Origin: Heterobilharzia americana
Taxonomy: Eukaryota; Platyhelminthes; Trematoda; Strigeidida; Schistosomatidae
DNA length: 64,000 bases
NCBI GenBank assembly: GCA_944470555.2
Contig: OX104127.1
Span: 45,374,934 to 45,438,933, forward strand
Direction: 5' to 3'
The notes beneath the pieces are model-generated. The model searched no databases. It saw only the letters and a list, made by a program, of their open reading frames with translations, and was not told the origin of the DNA. Positions 45,471-57,272 of this stretch are shown here, piece after piece; within the stretch, counting starts at the first letter, position 1; the number at the start of each line of letters is the position of its first letter. The position numbers and the translations under genes were made by a program.

Positions 45471-45782
45471 ACTACAGGTGTATATAATGTGGAAAAATAA
45501 TTTTGTGCGTATCTTATGAGGTGAGCCTTTTCTATGGATGAAACTTTATCATAATTTGGTTATCTGATGGAATCATGTGTATAATAATTCAGCATCAATC
45601 GAAGAAGCATTCAGAAAAACAGAGTACTACAAATTTTCAGCTCCTACTCAAACTCCTTTAAAATAAAAACCACAAAAGCACCGAGTTTTACTAAAATGAA
45701 ATGGCACTCATGAAATCTGAAATTCGTACATTCGATATCTCGTAGAAGTGTTGTATGTATAGCTGGCTGATTAACTTTAGAT
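45471..45782. other. non-coding DNA
   Basis: No supported feature between the Gypsy and CR1 elements. Confidence 0.4.
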
Positions 45783-46278
45783 GCGCGCCCCTTGAATAGT
45801 GACGTGTTTTCGCTCGTCTCTCAGCTTTTGGATTTTTCCACAATGAAAAACTCCCACTTGCAATACTCAATCTAAAAACATCGAACGTTTGCAGCACTTC
45901 TGTCCATCCACGCACCTCACCCCTGCGCATTCGTCAGCTCACTCCTCAACAGTTGAAAATTGGCATTATTATTCCTTTGAACCAACCGGTCTACCTCCTG
46001 TCAGTGGTTCTTGGGCGTTTCAACTGCCAAACTGCCTTAGCTCTCGGTTCTCCTCGGAGGTCATTCCCCAGGAAATATCTTTCCTGGTTATACATACGCA
46101 TCTGGAGCTTACGGTTAAACTCGTTGGTCAAGAGCAGAGGATCAAGTGACAAGTGTCTGAAGGTGAGCCAACATAAATTATCTTCCCTTTTCTATTCTGT
46201 CCTTTTGCTGCATTCAGTCTTCAACCCTCTTATTGTTGTTAACTACTTGTTTTCCCAAGAAGTTTATATCATAGCGAC

Positions 46279-47383
46279 ATGTCTGCCCAAAACGCTAGGT
46301 CTGAAGCTTTGACACGGATAACGCGGTCGTGCACAACAACGGCCAGTAACACCCTAAACAACACACTAGTCTGTACTAGAAGACAAACAGAGGTAGGGCA
46401 GAACACCGAACTTCTGAAGAAGTGGCCAACCCATGTTTCTAGAATTCCAGTAGCCATCAGACAGGTGACACAGAGTAGCACTAGCCCGTCACAAACTAGT
46501 CCTATCTTGAGCAAGGATCATACCATGCCTGAAATAGAAGACGACGTAAAAGGCTTCAGAACAAGGCAGCCACAAGCAGTTCGCCACAATCCGTAGCACC
46601 TTATTCATGGAAGGAAGGCTGTATTACGACACCCGATGGCTGCAGTGTTTGCACCAAAGTTGTTTCGGTAGTCGATGAGGCATTTGCATGCAACCTATGT
46701 CAACGATGGGCGCATTGCCACTGCGATACCAAAGTCCCCCGACAATACTATAAGCTGATGAAGAGACAACCATGCAAGTGGTTCTGGTACATCTGTCCAG
46801 AGTGCAGGAAAATGCCCGCACTCCGCACAGAAAGCCTGAAGGAGATGCTCTCCGCCACGCAAAAGCTACCAGCATCCTCGAATAAAGTAGGGTTAACACC
46901 AAAGGATAACACAGAGAGACCTGGAAACAGACCTAGAGCTCCAGCTGTGGGCACGCCACCTCGCGTGGGGACCATATTAGGTCAAGTCTCCATACCCCTA
47001 CCCGGCCCCAGGGGACGTCAAGCGCATGGCCAAAGACATCGACCGCCGAAGCCTCTACGAAACCCATTCCGAACACCCCACACACCGTGACTGAGAAACA
47101 ACCAGTGGAATTACTCAAACCCATTGGGAAGTCGGGCGTGCCACCCACAACGAACCCAGGTCACAGGAGGACCAACTCGATCATTTTGTTCAACGTCGAT
47201 GTATCGACAGACTCATTGTTGGTCGAGAGGGAACAATTTGACAGCCGAATGTGGACCGACTACTGTCAGATGCTGGGACTCCCTCCCCTCCCTGCAACTT
47301 TATGTCGCCTTTCTCGAGGAAGCCATGCACCCCGAGATAAGCCACCCCCTTTACGTGTGTCCCTAAATACCCAAAGAGGCTGA
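46279..47383 (+). pseudogene. CR1 ORF1 with PHD finger (broken)
   Basis: Starts at ATG 46279 (MSAQNARSEALTR). After a frame change near 46600 comes a PHD finger: CSVC, CNLC, H, C, then WFWYICPEC (46640-46812). After a basic Pro-rich stretch, a frame change near 47090 leads to the NSIILFNV block (47175). CR1 ORF1 proteins bind RNA; the PHD finger is known in some CR1 ORF1 types. Not translatable as one protein. Confidence 0.75.
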
Positions 47384-47399
47384 AGACACACTCCTCCTC

Positions 47400-48280
47400 T
47401 CGCGACAACCGGACGTTGTTAATGCCTGTAAAATTCGGGCCAGGCCTGACAAGCCATGGTCAATAAGAGAGGAGGAGAGAAAGTCAGCGGTTGGAAATCC
47501 CAACAGAAACAACACTATAGTTGTACATGGGATTCCAGAATTGCCAAGTGACAGCTCGGTCAAAGATCGGTACTTTCACGACGTCCAACAATGGCAATGG
47601 CTCTCAACCAAAGTTGGTCTCAACAGTATACCGGCCAACAGCGTCAGTAGACTGCCAAGGCCAGCGCACCTGAAGACCATACCCAATCCCAGACTACTCC
47701 CGTCCAGTTCGACTCATATGCCTCCCTCACAGACGTTCTACAGGCATGGTATAATGCGAAGATCGCATGGGTGGCTCAATACGTATATGTGAAAGTAAGC
47801 CTAGACCCACAAGGCAAGAGGAGAGACGGCAACCACCAAGACCTCTGGAGTCTCCTTGAAAGAATACAGAGAACTGCAACAAAATGTGTTGTGGGGCTAA
47901 GGGGAAAGACGTATCCTGAAAGACTTAAACACCTCAACCTATTTACCTTGGGTTATCGCAGGCAAAGGGGTGACCTCATTATGACATACAAGATCGCCCA
48001 TCAGGCAGACCATGCAAACAAATCAATTTTGCCTGCAACTGAACGATCTTCACGAGGAAACCCCATTAAGATAGCACACCAGAGAGCTAACGCCACACTC
48101 AGGTCCAAATTTTTCTCCCTAAGAGTATGTGCTTTATGGAATGCCTTACCGCGACACATCGTTATAGCTCCTTCAATCGACTCTTTCAAGAGGCGATTAC
48201 ACAGTTATGTCAACTGGCATGGACTACCACGGACGTACTCAGGTAGTCACCAAGCTCAGTACCCCCCAACTACCTCCTAA
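47400..48280 (+). pseudogene. CR1 ORF1 end fused to ORF2 C-terminus
   Basis: ORF1 resumes with VVHGIPELPSD (47520) and SRLPRPAHLKTI (47650). From about 47771 an open frame of 169 residues runs from the ORF1 end (WVAQYVYVKVSL) straight into the ORF2 C-terminal region: LLERIQRTATKCVVGLRGKT, LFTLGYRRQRGDLIMTYKI and RVCALWNALPRHIV. The junction lies at about 47800-47850. The corresponding C-terminal part of the intact-length element is at 56860-57270. Confidence 0.75.
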
Positions 48281-48812
48281 CTACTACTCACTATCTCTCT
48301 CCTCAGTACACCCACATAACCTACTAATTCTTCTGTAGGAACCAAACCCACACGACCATTCGGGCAATTCCCAAATACTTTTCTTTCGTTCTCACTTCTC
48401 TCTTCACCCCTTCTTTTCTTCTCCTTCCCTTTTCTCTTCCCTACATTATTATTACTATTATTTTTATTTTTATTTATTTATTTTTCTTTTCTTTCTTTCT
48501 TTTTTTACTTTATTTTTATTTTTTCTCCTCTTCCTTATTTCTCTCTTCATTCCTTTGCCAGTACCTTGATATTCTCTTTCAGGTACCTACACAGACAGGA
48601 GTCACGGTTGTTCTCTAAACTTCCCAGCAACCCGTAGCTCCCTAATCATTTTACAAATTACAACCTACTAACCCACAAAACATCCACCTCACCGAAGCTA
48701 AAAGCAAGAAAGCAGAGGGTATTTCCTCGTCCACTGCAGGAGTGAACCGAACAACTGGAACCAAGCCCTAAGAACTAGACGCGAGAGATCAAAAACTACC
48801 AGTTTTCCACGC
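48281..48812 (+). other. CR1 3' UTR, pyrimidine-rich
   Basis: A long C/T-rich stretch (48390-48560), as in the CR1 element at 57480-57660, ends in the shared 3' terminus. Confidence 0.65.
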
Positions 48813-48892
48813 TCGCACTATCAATATTGGATATTGGAAAGAGATAATAATTTGTTCAAACTTTCTTTACTTCCAGTTTAACATAAACGGGT

Positions 48893-49256
48893 TATTATTA
48901 TGATCATTTATTGTTTGTCCCTTGGGTTCCTAGTGGAACATAGGGCTTCGGTATCACGTCACTACTTCGCTCTGTTCTTTGCAGTTTCTTAAACGTGACT
49001 CCATGGCTCCCCATAAGCCTTCATTCCTTCCTCACATGATCTCCTCCATGTCATTCTCAGAAGCCCAACCCGTCGTTTCCCACTTAGGTTCCACGGAATA
49101 AGTTTGTTTTTTATATTTCCCCTGTGCTTTGAAGTTTCTTTAGCAATTGGCTTGGTTTCCCCGGGATAGGGTAGCTAACCACACTCCCAACTGTCCCTCT
49201 TTATCCAGGCTTAGGACTGGCTGGTTAACTAGTGAACTAGTAAACTAGGTGAGGTT
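48893..49256 (-). mobile_element. miniature RTE derivative: LINE 5' UTR joined to LINE 3' end
   Basis: Bases 48920-49093 match the 3' end of RTE copy A (19280-19455), and 49094-49256 match its extreme 5' UTR (22345-22497), with about 2.9 kb missing between. The join lies at GGTTCCACGG|AATAAG, near a short GG shared by both parents. It ends with a decayed TTATTATTATG tail at 48893. By eye it is clearly diverged from copy A, so it is older or from another subfamily. Both parts keep the parental order and strand. Confidence 0.8.
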
Positions 49257-49469
49257 AAATTAGTAAAAACAATCCCTGTTACTTTCAGGCAATGTAAATT
49301 GTTTTAAAAAGTTATACATGGGGCGTTTGATCTTTTCTTCCAAAAGATCAAAATATACATTTTAAAATGATACTAATTCGTATACAGTACTAGTCAGACA
49401 GTTCTACGTTGGTATGAGAATTGCCATCACTACTTAGCAGTTTAAGTTAGCGTAACTAAGATGCAAGTG

Positions 49470-50320
49470 AAACTGGTCAACCGATGAACTTCTACAGTTG
49501 GGTACCCATAAATCGAAAGGGAATGCTTACCGTGTCCCTTTCCCACCTCATTCAAAGAATCTGCACTGATAGCTCAGAAAAAGAACTCACATTTCTCAAA
49601 AGCGCTGGAAAACGGATATGCAGCACGATTTGTGGACATGAACACGAGACACAAACCATAAAGAGAGATACCCAATTCGGTTCCAAAGAAGATATTATAC
49701 ACGAACCTTGACTTCAAAGTTAGCCTTGCTGCTGATATCTCGAAAGTAAGAATTTCAAACTTTCTTCCTGTCAGTCTTGAGGACAGTATTCTCCAGTTGT
49801 TCAGTATCCCCTGACAACCCGGAGGATAAGCTTCCACATCTGAACACTCCCATGTATGTTTATCAACTCACTTGCTCCTGTGGAGCCGGGCATATAGGTT
49901 GTTCAGTGTACACTCCTCCCAAACGAGTAAGAGAACCTCGTCTGCCTGAAAAGGGGTACATATGGATCCATCAGAAGTGCAATATTTTAACACTTGTCAC
50001 GGCACCTCAACCGATCCACAGTTCAAAGTCACGTACAAGGTTAAAAGACATTTGCCCAGAAAAATGGTGCACTCCCACCCTCAATGTACTGCAGAAGCTC
50101 TTGCGTATGCGTGGAGAAACCGGAATCAGGTGTACAGAAAAAACTTATTCAACCTTTGTCACCACCTTGAACTTATCAAATTGCTAACAATACATCGGCC
50201 CCTATCTTTCTTCTATTATTCACGATTTTCCTTCTATTTTATGATACTTTTCATCCTGTTTCCATGCTACATTTCATCAGGCTTTATCATTAAAATAATG
50301 TCTAAGTACTAGGCAACTTT
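49470..50320 (+). pseudogene. Penelope-like element, reverse-transcriptase end and GIY-YIG
   Basis: Begins with the PLE block YSWVPINRKGML (49490), followed by LSHLIQRICTDSSEKELTFL, where PLEs have their conserved LxxRAxxIC region. The endonuclease start MYVYQLTCSCGAGHIG lies at 49850-49900, with later parts near 49960-50150 in other frames. Many stops. The N-terminal two thirds are missing. Confidence 0.75.
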
Positions 50321-51584
50321 ATACCCTATCCAGTTAGTTATGTTCGTTTCGATTCTGCTTTGTGATTAACCTTCACCTTGTGTCACACTTGCGAATTCTT
50401 AATCTTTACTCAATTTGATCTTTGTTGCTAAGTTTAACTAAGTATTTCTTGTAACTATCCAAAGTAATCCAACAAAAATGTATAAATTGTGACTAAACGG
50501 TTAGGTGGAGTGAAGTCGCTGAAAGAGATATCTTCGCTGAACTTCTCATTTTCTCTGACGTCCCGCCGATGGGTATTTTCAGTAATTTGGAAAAAAAGGC
50601 CAAAAGAAAAATGGATGGAAAGAATTTATTCGAAATTACGAAGACAGGGCAGAGAGTAAATAACGAAGTATGATGTGAAAATTAAGGTGTAGAGAATACG
50701 CAGATGCACCTCTACCAATGAGAATGATTCTTAACCATATCGCCTAGATTTTCCAATAACCGATTTCGGTTGCTAAGTGAACCAAAAACAGGAGGTCCAC
50801 GTTTCCCTACATGACTCACACCAACAGTCAAAAACTCTATTTACTAATGCCATGATTTTGTCCAGCCATTTTTAACCATTTACCGGCACCAACTAATTTC
50901 AACTAGCATAATGAGATAAGATAGACAGTGACTAGACACCCGTAACACACATCTCAGTCGATTACAGTTCAAAACCTCATAATTTGATTTACCCCCGTTA
51001 CTTGAGACTCAACACCTTACCTCTCCATTGATATTGAGGTAATTCAATCGTACATGACGAATACTACTAGCAGCTTCCAAAAGCTAGGGCCTTATGGTGT
51101 TTCCTGTTTTACATAACCATATTTCAAAGTCAGTTGGCAGAAGAGAGGGGATCTTTGCATGGAACACCCGGCCATCAGATAGCAATGCCAGGTATCGTGC
51201 TGCTGTTGACTGATTAAATGGTCAATGTACTTTGCCCCACTGATAGCAGCTATGCACTGTCTTTCAAGTTCAGAGTCTTATCATTATGGATACTCATCGA
51301 TTGTTTACTTTGTATTATATCTATTCCGGAAGTATTGCTACTGTCCTTTCGGTAACGTTGCCAAGTACACTATAAGTTATTGGTTAACACCAGCTTACAT
51401 TCGGTGTTCTCTGAACTTTGATATTTTGTCATGGACGTTTCATCATCAAACTTGGCGACATCCTCAATACAATAAACAGATATTTCAAAAGGTTTAATGC
51501 CTATCCAAGGCACTGAGATTGAAATATGTGGCGCAAATTTGATCCTATTTGGAACTCTTTAGTTGGATGTGCCTCTAACCTAGT
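50321..51584. other. non-coding DNA
   Basis: Possibly includes PLE 3' sequence near 50510-50560 (AGAGATATCTT...GAACTTCTC, similar to 63378-63415). No gene; the frame at 51225-51497 has no recognisable motif. Confidence 0.4.
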
Positions 51585-51672
51585 GATGGTGCTCCCAATC
51601 AGAGTCGGATCCAGCATCCATTACTTCAAACGTTGGAGCTTTATCCACTAAGTTACTGAGTTGTGGCAGGAA
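51585..51672 (-). repeat. tRNA-like SINE head
   Basis: The minus strand begins AACTCAGTAACTTAGTGG (A-box-like), with TGGATAAAGCTCCAACG, as in the family A heads. Confidence 0.5.
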
Positions 51673-51839
51673 TTACTTATGCAAGGGTATATTTTGATAT
51701 TAAGACTTGTTATTTCCCACTGCTGACTGGGTTGTACCTAATCGATCGGAATCTTTTGAGATAAAGACATGTGTGTGAATGTCTCGATATAGCGGCTGAA
51801 TTAGTTTTAATATTCAGAACAGATAGCAGCTAGTAGCGG

Positions 51840-52045
51840 AGTCACGGAAGCACATTTTCGTCACTTGAATGCAAGTATATTAAGCTGATGAATCCCAAAT
51901 AAAATTAAACCTATGTCCTAGATTTCATCGCTAACCACTATCCAACCTTAATATAAGATTGGAATCACTGGTAATCCCGAGGCATTTACCTGGGAATTCA
52001 TATGCCAGCTGTAGACGACGAATTCAGTCTGAACCAATCAACAAC
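51840..52045 (+). repeat. family A hammerhead SINE, ribozyme to tail
   Basis: CTGATGAATCCCAAATAAAA, TTAAACCTATGTCCTAGAT (51893-51935) is a decayed ribozyme: CTGATGA is intact, GAAA and helix II are lost. The tail CCCGAGGCATTTACCTGGGA and CATATGCCAG follows. Confidence 0.6.
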
Positions 52046-52318
52046 AAGAAGCGGTAATTCCCAATATCCCAACAGGGTATTAGGAACTACAGCAGAAATC
52101 GAAATTCCATTAAGTTAAAAACAAATGGGGAAGATTAAAACAATCAGTGATTATTTTCACTATTTACTCATATGTAAAGCCGTTTTTTCTCTGTACGATG
52201 TATCACAAATTCACGGTAGCTTGCTTGAATCTGAAGCTACCAAATTTATCCATCGAACATTTTTATCAAATTCCTTCTTTCTAACTTATTTTAATAACTT
52301 AAGAATGTCCTACTGGAG
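52046..52318. other. non-coding DNA
   Basis: No supported feature. Confidence 0.35.
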
Positions 52319-52826
52319 CCGCGCTCCTTGAATACTGACGTGTTTTGTCTCGTCTGTATTCTACTCGGAAATAACTATATATAAGCCTCCCCAATTGGAT
52401 ATTTCCTCTACGAAAGTTACAATTTCACTGGAAAAACGTTTTGTTGCAGGACGTACAGCCCTCAGTCGGTCAGTACTATCACTCTCCAAACGGACAACTG
52501 TGTAGTAGGTCTAACCGCCTCGATCAACTGCTATAGCTCAGGTTGCTGCAGCTGCAGCGCTACTTATCTGATTCTACCATATACCTCGGACCTGTGGGAA
52601 GCTTTGGGCATTCTTCTCTGTCGTGCAACTTGGCAATCCTAGGTAAGGTTGACAACTTACTTTATCTATCATTGTTTTTCTACGCTTCACTCTATACAAC
52701 CATCTGTTTATCTCGTTTTTATCTCCCTAGTCACCACTAGAAATGAGTAATAACTGAGTCCTGACCAAGTCTGGTACCAGGAACATCTCAGACAGAGCCT
52801 CAACCCAGCTACAAACCTTCCCATCA

Positions 52827-53909
52827 GTGGTAGTACGGAGGGCCAGAGGCAAAAAGCTTAGTGCCGCCACAAAAGATCACTGGTCGACCTTAGGAGGACA
52901 GTTGCAACAACCACCTCCTGGGAAAATTCGGATCCCTGTCCCAGTGAACCTTTGCGCTGTGGTTCATCAACGAGCATGTCTTTCTGGTGCCACCAGCCCA
53001 AACCCTAGTCTACTTGTAAAGGCTACCACTGAGAGATGGAAGGGAAGAAAAAGAAAGTCGTTAACTAAACCTCCTAGTCAGGCTGACGACTGTCATACAT
53101 GTGGTCTCACCGTAGCCAAGAGGGATTCTGCCTTTGAGTGTAACATCTGCAATAAGCGGGTGCACAGTCAGTGTGACGAGGACATACCAGACCAATATGA
53201 CACCTTCATGGCGCGCTACCTATGCACGTGGTTCTGGTACATCTGCCCACAGTGCCGTATAAGGCCACTATTGGCTACAGGCTCGATAAGGGAGGTCGTA
53301 CAAGAAATCGCAGTGACTACTGTGATGCCGGCACCCACACAGACCACTACCCCAGGCCCAAGCAGCAAGAGTGTCAGCACTGCACCCCGGCCAGTCACAC
53401 CGGTGAATAGTCCAAAAAGACCAAAACGACAACCGGGTATGCGACCAATTACATCCGTCCCTAACCCTGAAGCCACTTTAGAGGCTTACCCCGCTGTGCG
53501 ATGGGAAGAATGGGTGGTGGTGGAAAAGAAGGTGCGCCCTTCCCACAAAAAATCACCCACAGCACAAGAAAATAGAAAGGCTGATGACAGGTCGAACTCC
53601 ATCATCTTATTTAACGTCCCTGTGTGCCATGATAGTCTCCTTGAGAACAGAGAACCGTTTGACAAGCAGCAATGGGAAACCGTATGCACCACACTAGTGC
53701 TGGGCAGCCTAGAAGCAAAAGTGTGCAGGCTTTACAAAGGCAACTACCTACCTCATGGAAAGCCTCTGCCAATAAGAGTTACCCTAAGCTCGGCTAAAGA
53801 AGCGGAAAGATTCTCACTGATGTCACACATACCAGTCGTCAACAGGTCATCCAGCATCAGAGCCAGACCGCCCTTGGTCGGCAAGAAAAGTATCTCGCGA
53901 GGCGCCTAA
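52827..53909 (+). pseudogene. CR1 ORF1 protein with PHD finger
   Basis: 360 residues. The PHD-type finger lies at about 89-143: C89, C92, C105, C108, H113, C116, C140, C143, with WFWYICPQC closing it. A Pro/Thr-rich low-complexity stretch follows (155-215), then SNSIILFNVPVCHDSLLENR near 262-281. ORF1 proteins chaperone the element RNA. The same finger and NSIILFNV block occur in the derivative at 46.6-47.2 kb. The left end is a GTG, so the true start lies upstream or was mutated. ORF1 continues in another frame at 54009. Confidence 0.85.
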
Positions 53910-54008
53910 ACGCTGAAACCAACAACTATGGTTGCGCACGGCAAACAAGAACTGACAACCGGCACAGCCGTAGAAACGTGTGCTCACGACGTCCAGCAAT
54001 AGCCGTGG

Positions 54009-54377
54009 TTGTCAGCGAGGATGGGGCTAGATGGGATAGCAGTGGCGGTGGTCTGCAGACTGCCACGTCCCTCACATTTGACAACGATAACAGCACCCCG
54101 GTTGATGGCTGTTAACTTCGGCTGCCAAGAACGTCTAACCAGTGTACTGCAAACTTGGTACACAGTTGAAGATAACATCAGTGGGAATGTTCGCTGCTGT
54201 GAAAGCAGGCCCAAGACACTGCGACAACAGCAAATGGCAGCACAGCCCACTGCCAAAGTCACCGTCACTGTCAACAGACAAGATGCACAATCAAGCCTGG
54301 ACTTCATGAAATCCCCGGAAACCACTGTGGGGAAAAAAGTGATTGGGCCGGTTCTACTGGAGCTGGCCGTCCTATAG
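54009..54377 (+). pseudogene. CR1 ORF1 C-terminal part (after frameshift)
   Basis: RLPRPSHLTTITAPRLMAVN and LTSVLQTWY correspond to the SRLPRPAHL and LTDVLQAWY region of the sister element at 47650-47760. 122 residues, cut by a stop at 54375. Confidence 0.7.
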
Positions 54378-54449
54378 CAAGTTTCGCCACTACGCACGAC
54401 TCCCTCCAGCCTGTCAGCACCGAGATACCCCTCGTCGTTGGAAGCACAG

Positions 54450-55575
54450 CCAGGCGTCTTTACAGTAGTGTAAGGGGGCTTAAAAGTAAGATGGGGGGAT
54501 TGTGATTTCTCTGTTCCTACCTTGCTCCAACGATCATAACCCCAACAGAAACTTGGTTGTTACCGGACATTAGTGACATTGAAACTAGTATAGACGGTCT
54601 GCTTCTGTTCAGGAGAGACAGGGAGTTTAAGGGAGGAGGCGGAGTGGCGATGCTTATAAGTGATAGCCTTAAAAGTGAACGAGCAACTGGAACCCTACTT
54701 TCAGGGCTTCCAGACTCCATCCGTGTCAATTTAAGGTTGAACACACCAAGCACCTAGTAGGAGGCATCTACAAAACGTCTACTAGCAGCACGGAAGGTAA
54801 CCGACAACTGCTGCAATTAATGTCTGAAGCGACGTCCATCGGATACGATCAGGTCATTATAGCCGGCAACTTTAATACTCCGACTCTCAATCTTGGGTAG
54901 GACAAGGGAACCTCAAGCCGAAGGTTCGACCGAAACCCACTCAATACTATCCAAAAGGCTGGACTGCACGAGAATATTGGTGATGACACTCCCTGGGGGT
55001 TGGGCGGAAAGTCGTCCAAACTGGACTACCTTTTTACCAGTGACCCACTGCTGGTAGGAAACGTACAGGTTTAAACCCCCTCAACAGCAGCGATCATGGC
55101 GTGGTAGTGTTCCATCTGGTACTGTCCGGACAACTGTCATGGGAGGCATCGCGCCCTCGTCTTTGCTACAACAAAGTGAGCTACGTGGTGATAAACCAAT
55201 ATCTATCGACAGCACCATGGCCCCAGAAGTGGAGCAACCTGTCGATTGACCAACATTGGGAACTAGTCAGAGATATCATTAAGAGGGCTGTCTCTGAAAA
55301 CGTCCCAGTAATCATAGCAATACAGCGGAAACGAACCTCATGGTTGAAGCGAGGCACAGAATGCCTTTTGGAAGTGAAGGAGAAAGCATGGCACAAGTGG
55401 AGGACCTTCAGAAAAGGGTCTGACCACACAGTGTATATTTCCCTAAGAAATCGATGTAACATTAGAGTGAGGGGAGACAGGAGGTCATTCCAGACGAACC
55501 TTGCTCAAAAACCAGAGGCAAATCCCAAAAACCTATATCTGTTTATGGCAGGCAGAAAATCCGCCAGCCAGGGGG
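54450..55575 (+). pseudogene. CR1 ORF2 endonuclease (broken)
   Basis: The AP-type endonuclease region has ETWLLPDISDIETSIDG at 54551 (conserved E), LLFRRDREFKGGGGVAMLIS at 54600, and further blocks in other frames: AGNFNTP near 54865 and SDHGVV near 55093 (catalytic SDH). Bases 55101-55575 are the linker to the reverse transcriptase. At least three frame breaks or stops. Confidence 0.75.
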
Positions 55576-55576
55576 C

Positions 55577-57272
55577 TTGCATCCTGAAAGCCTAAATGCA
55601 GAGAACCTTTCCGGACTGGAGATCTCCGAAGCCTTTAACGCCACCTTCGATACGCAACTCAATACGTCCCTATCAAGCCAAAATTACCGACTGTCCGACC
55701 GAAATTCAGCACCACCAAACGCGGTGGAGTTGCCTGGAATAAAGGTAACTCCTACCATGGTCCTCGAAAAACTGTCAAGGCTCCGCCCAGCGAAGTCACC
55801 AGGGTGTAATGACATCCGACCGGCCGTTCTGAAACAATGAGCGGGTGTCTTGTGCAGTCCGCTGTGTAACTTGTTTCAACACTCCTTAGACAATCACTTG
55901 CTTCCACAAGAGTGGAAAAGTGCTATTCTGTCCCCCATCTTCAAAGGTGGAGACAGGTGGCAGAACCCGAGGTGCTGCCAACCCATAGCCCTCCTACCAG
56001 TGGTGTCAAAAGTAATGGGGAGTCTGGTAGACGACCATGTCAGGGAGTAATTAGAAAAGAGCGCTTAGTGATGCACAACATGGTTTCAGAAAGGGTAGGT
56101 CCTGTGCCACAAATATTCTGGCGGCAGGTGGTAAGTGGACGGCATGCTGGGACCTCCAACTTTCTGTTCATGTTATTTTCCTGGATCTTACCAAGGCCTT
56201 CGACACAGTTCCACATACCGTTCTTATTCACAAAGTAGAAAGGTTGGGCATCAAGGGGCAAGTGCTTTCATGGTTGCAGGACTATCTAGATGGTAGACAA
56301 TTATGCACAAAAGCCAACAGAGTTTGCTCGACTTGGAGGACATCATCATCTAGTGTATCACAAGGGGCGATTATGGGCCCGCTGCTATTCCTTCTTTTTG
56401 TGAACGACCTCCCACTGAATCTCAGCTTTCCAGTTCTACTTTACGCTGATGATGTTAAGCTATGGAGAGCTGTGGCGTCAGAAACAGAATCAAGTGCACT
56501 GCAAAGTGATCTCAGATTACCTGCCGAGTGGGTGGACATTAATGGACTTGCATTTAACCCAGATAAATGCCGAGCCATGTTTCTCCACGCCCCAGACTCT
56601 CAGAAGGCACCCTATTCTTCCTGTGGAACACAACCCTCCCACACCACCATAGAGAAAGACCCAGGACTAATACTAACTGACAAACTAGACACTAGCCCCA
56701 ATTATCCAGGAGATGCCTCCAGAGCCTACGCAGCACTGCACTTCATGCGCAGACAACTGGGTGCCCTGACCCCGGAACTATTTTTGAAGCTGCATAAGAC
56801 CTATATGCGACCCCACCTTGAGGTACACGACGTCACTGCACCACCATATATGAAAAGAGACGTGAACCTCCTGGAGAAAGTCCAAAGGCGAGCTGCAAAG
56901 GGTGTCGCGGGAATGAGGCAAAAACCATATCAAGACAGGCTGAAAGATCTAGGGCTGTTCTCCCTAAGCTACCGCAGATTACGTGGTGACTTGGTAACGG
57001 CTTACAAGATACTCAGTAACCCAAGTCATCCGAACAGTGGAATCCTACTGAACGGCCACCATGGCGATCCTCGTGGTAACACGAGGAGGATCGCTCACCA
57101 AAGAGCGAAAACCAGTGTGCGATCACACTTCTTCTGTCTGCGAGTTTGCGGCCACCGAAACGCATTGCCTGCTGAGATTGCTACTGCTCGGTCTGTTGAC
57201 AGCTTCAAGAAGAGGTTGGACAGTTACACAGCGACGCACGGTTTGCGCTCATTCAACTGGGATGTGGACTAG
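55577..57272 (+). pseudogene. CR1 ORF2 reverse transcriptase and C-terminus
   Basis: Three pieces. 55577-55840 holds LSRLRPAKSPGCNDIRPAVL (fingers). 55850-56240 has QEWKSAILSPIFKGGDR, ARCCQPIALLP-like and FLDLTKAFDTVPH-like residues in two frames. 56244-57272 (342 residues) has SSSVSQGAIMGPLLFLLFVN, the catalytic YADDVKLW near residue 66, LAFNPDKCRAMF, LLEKVQRRAAKGVAGMR and RVCGHRNALPAEIA. The last piece is the best preserved. Stops at 55838 and in 56041-56100 break it. Confidence 0.88.

Larger units (their letters stand above)
45783..48812 (+). mobile_element. CR1-clade LINE, internally deleted derivative
   Basis: The 5' end (GCGCGCCCCTTGAATAGTGACGTG) matches the start of the CR1 element at 52319, and the 3' end (GGAACCaag... 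TAGACGCGAG...) matches that element's end near 57850-57920. Between them are a broken ORF1 (46279-47790) and only the very last part of ORF2 (about 47850-48280). The whole endonuclease and nearly all of the reverse transcriptase are missing. Both ends present with the middle gone suggests a deletion derivative, not 5' truncation. Confidence 0.8.

Noticed and set aside
51225..51497. 90-residue Tyr/Ser-rich frame
   Set aside because: No family resemblance, AT-rich composition explains it.
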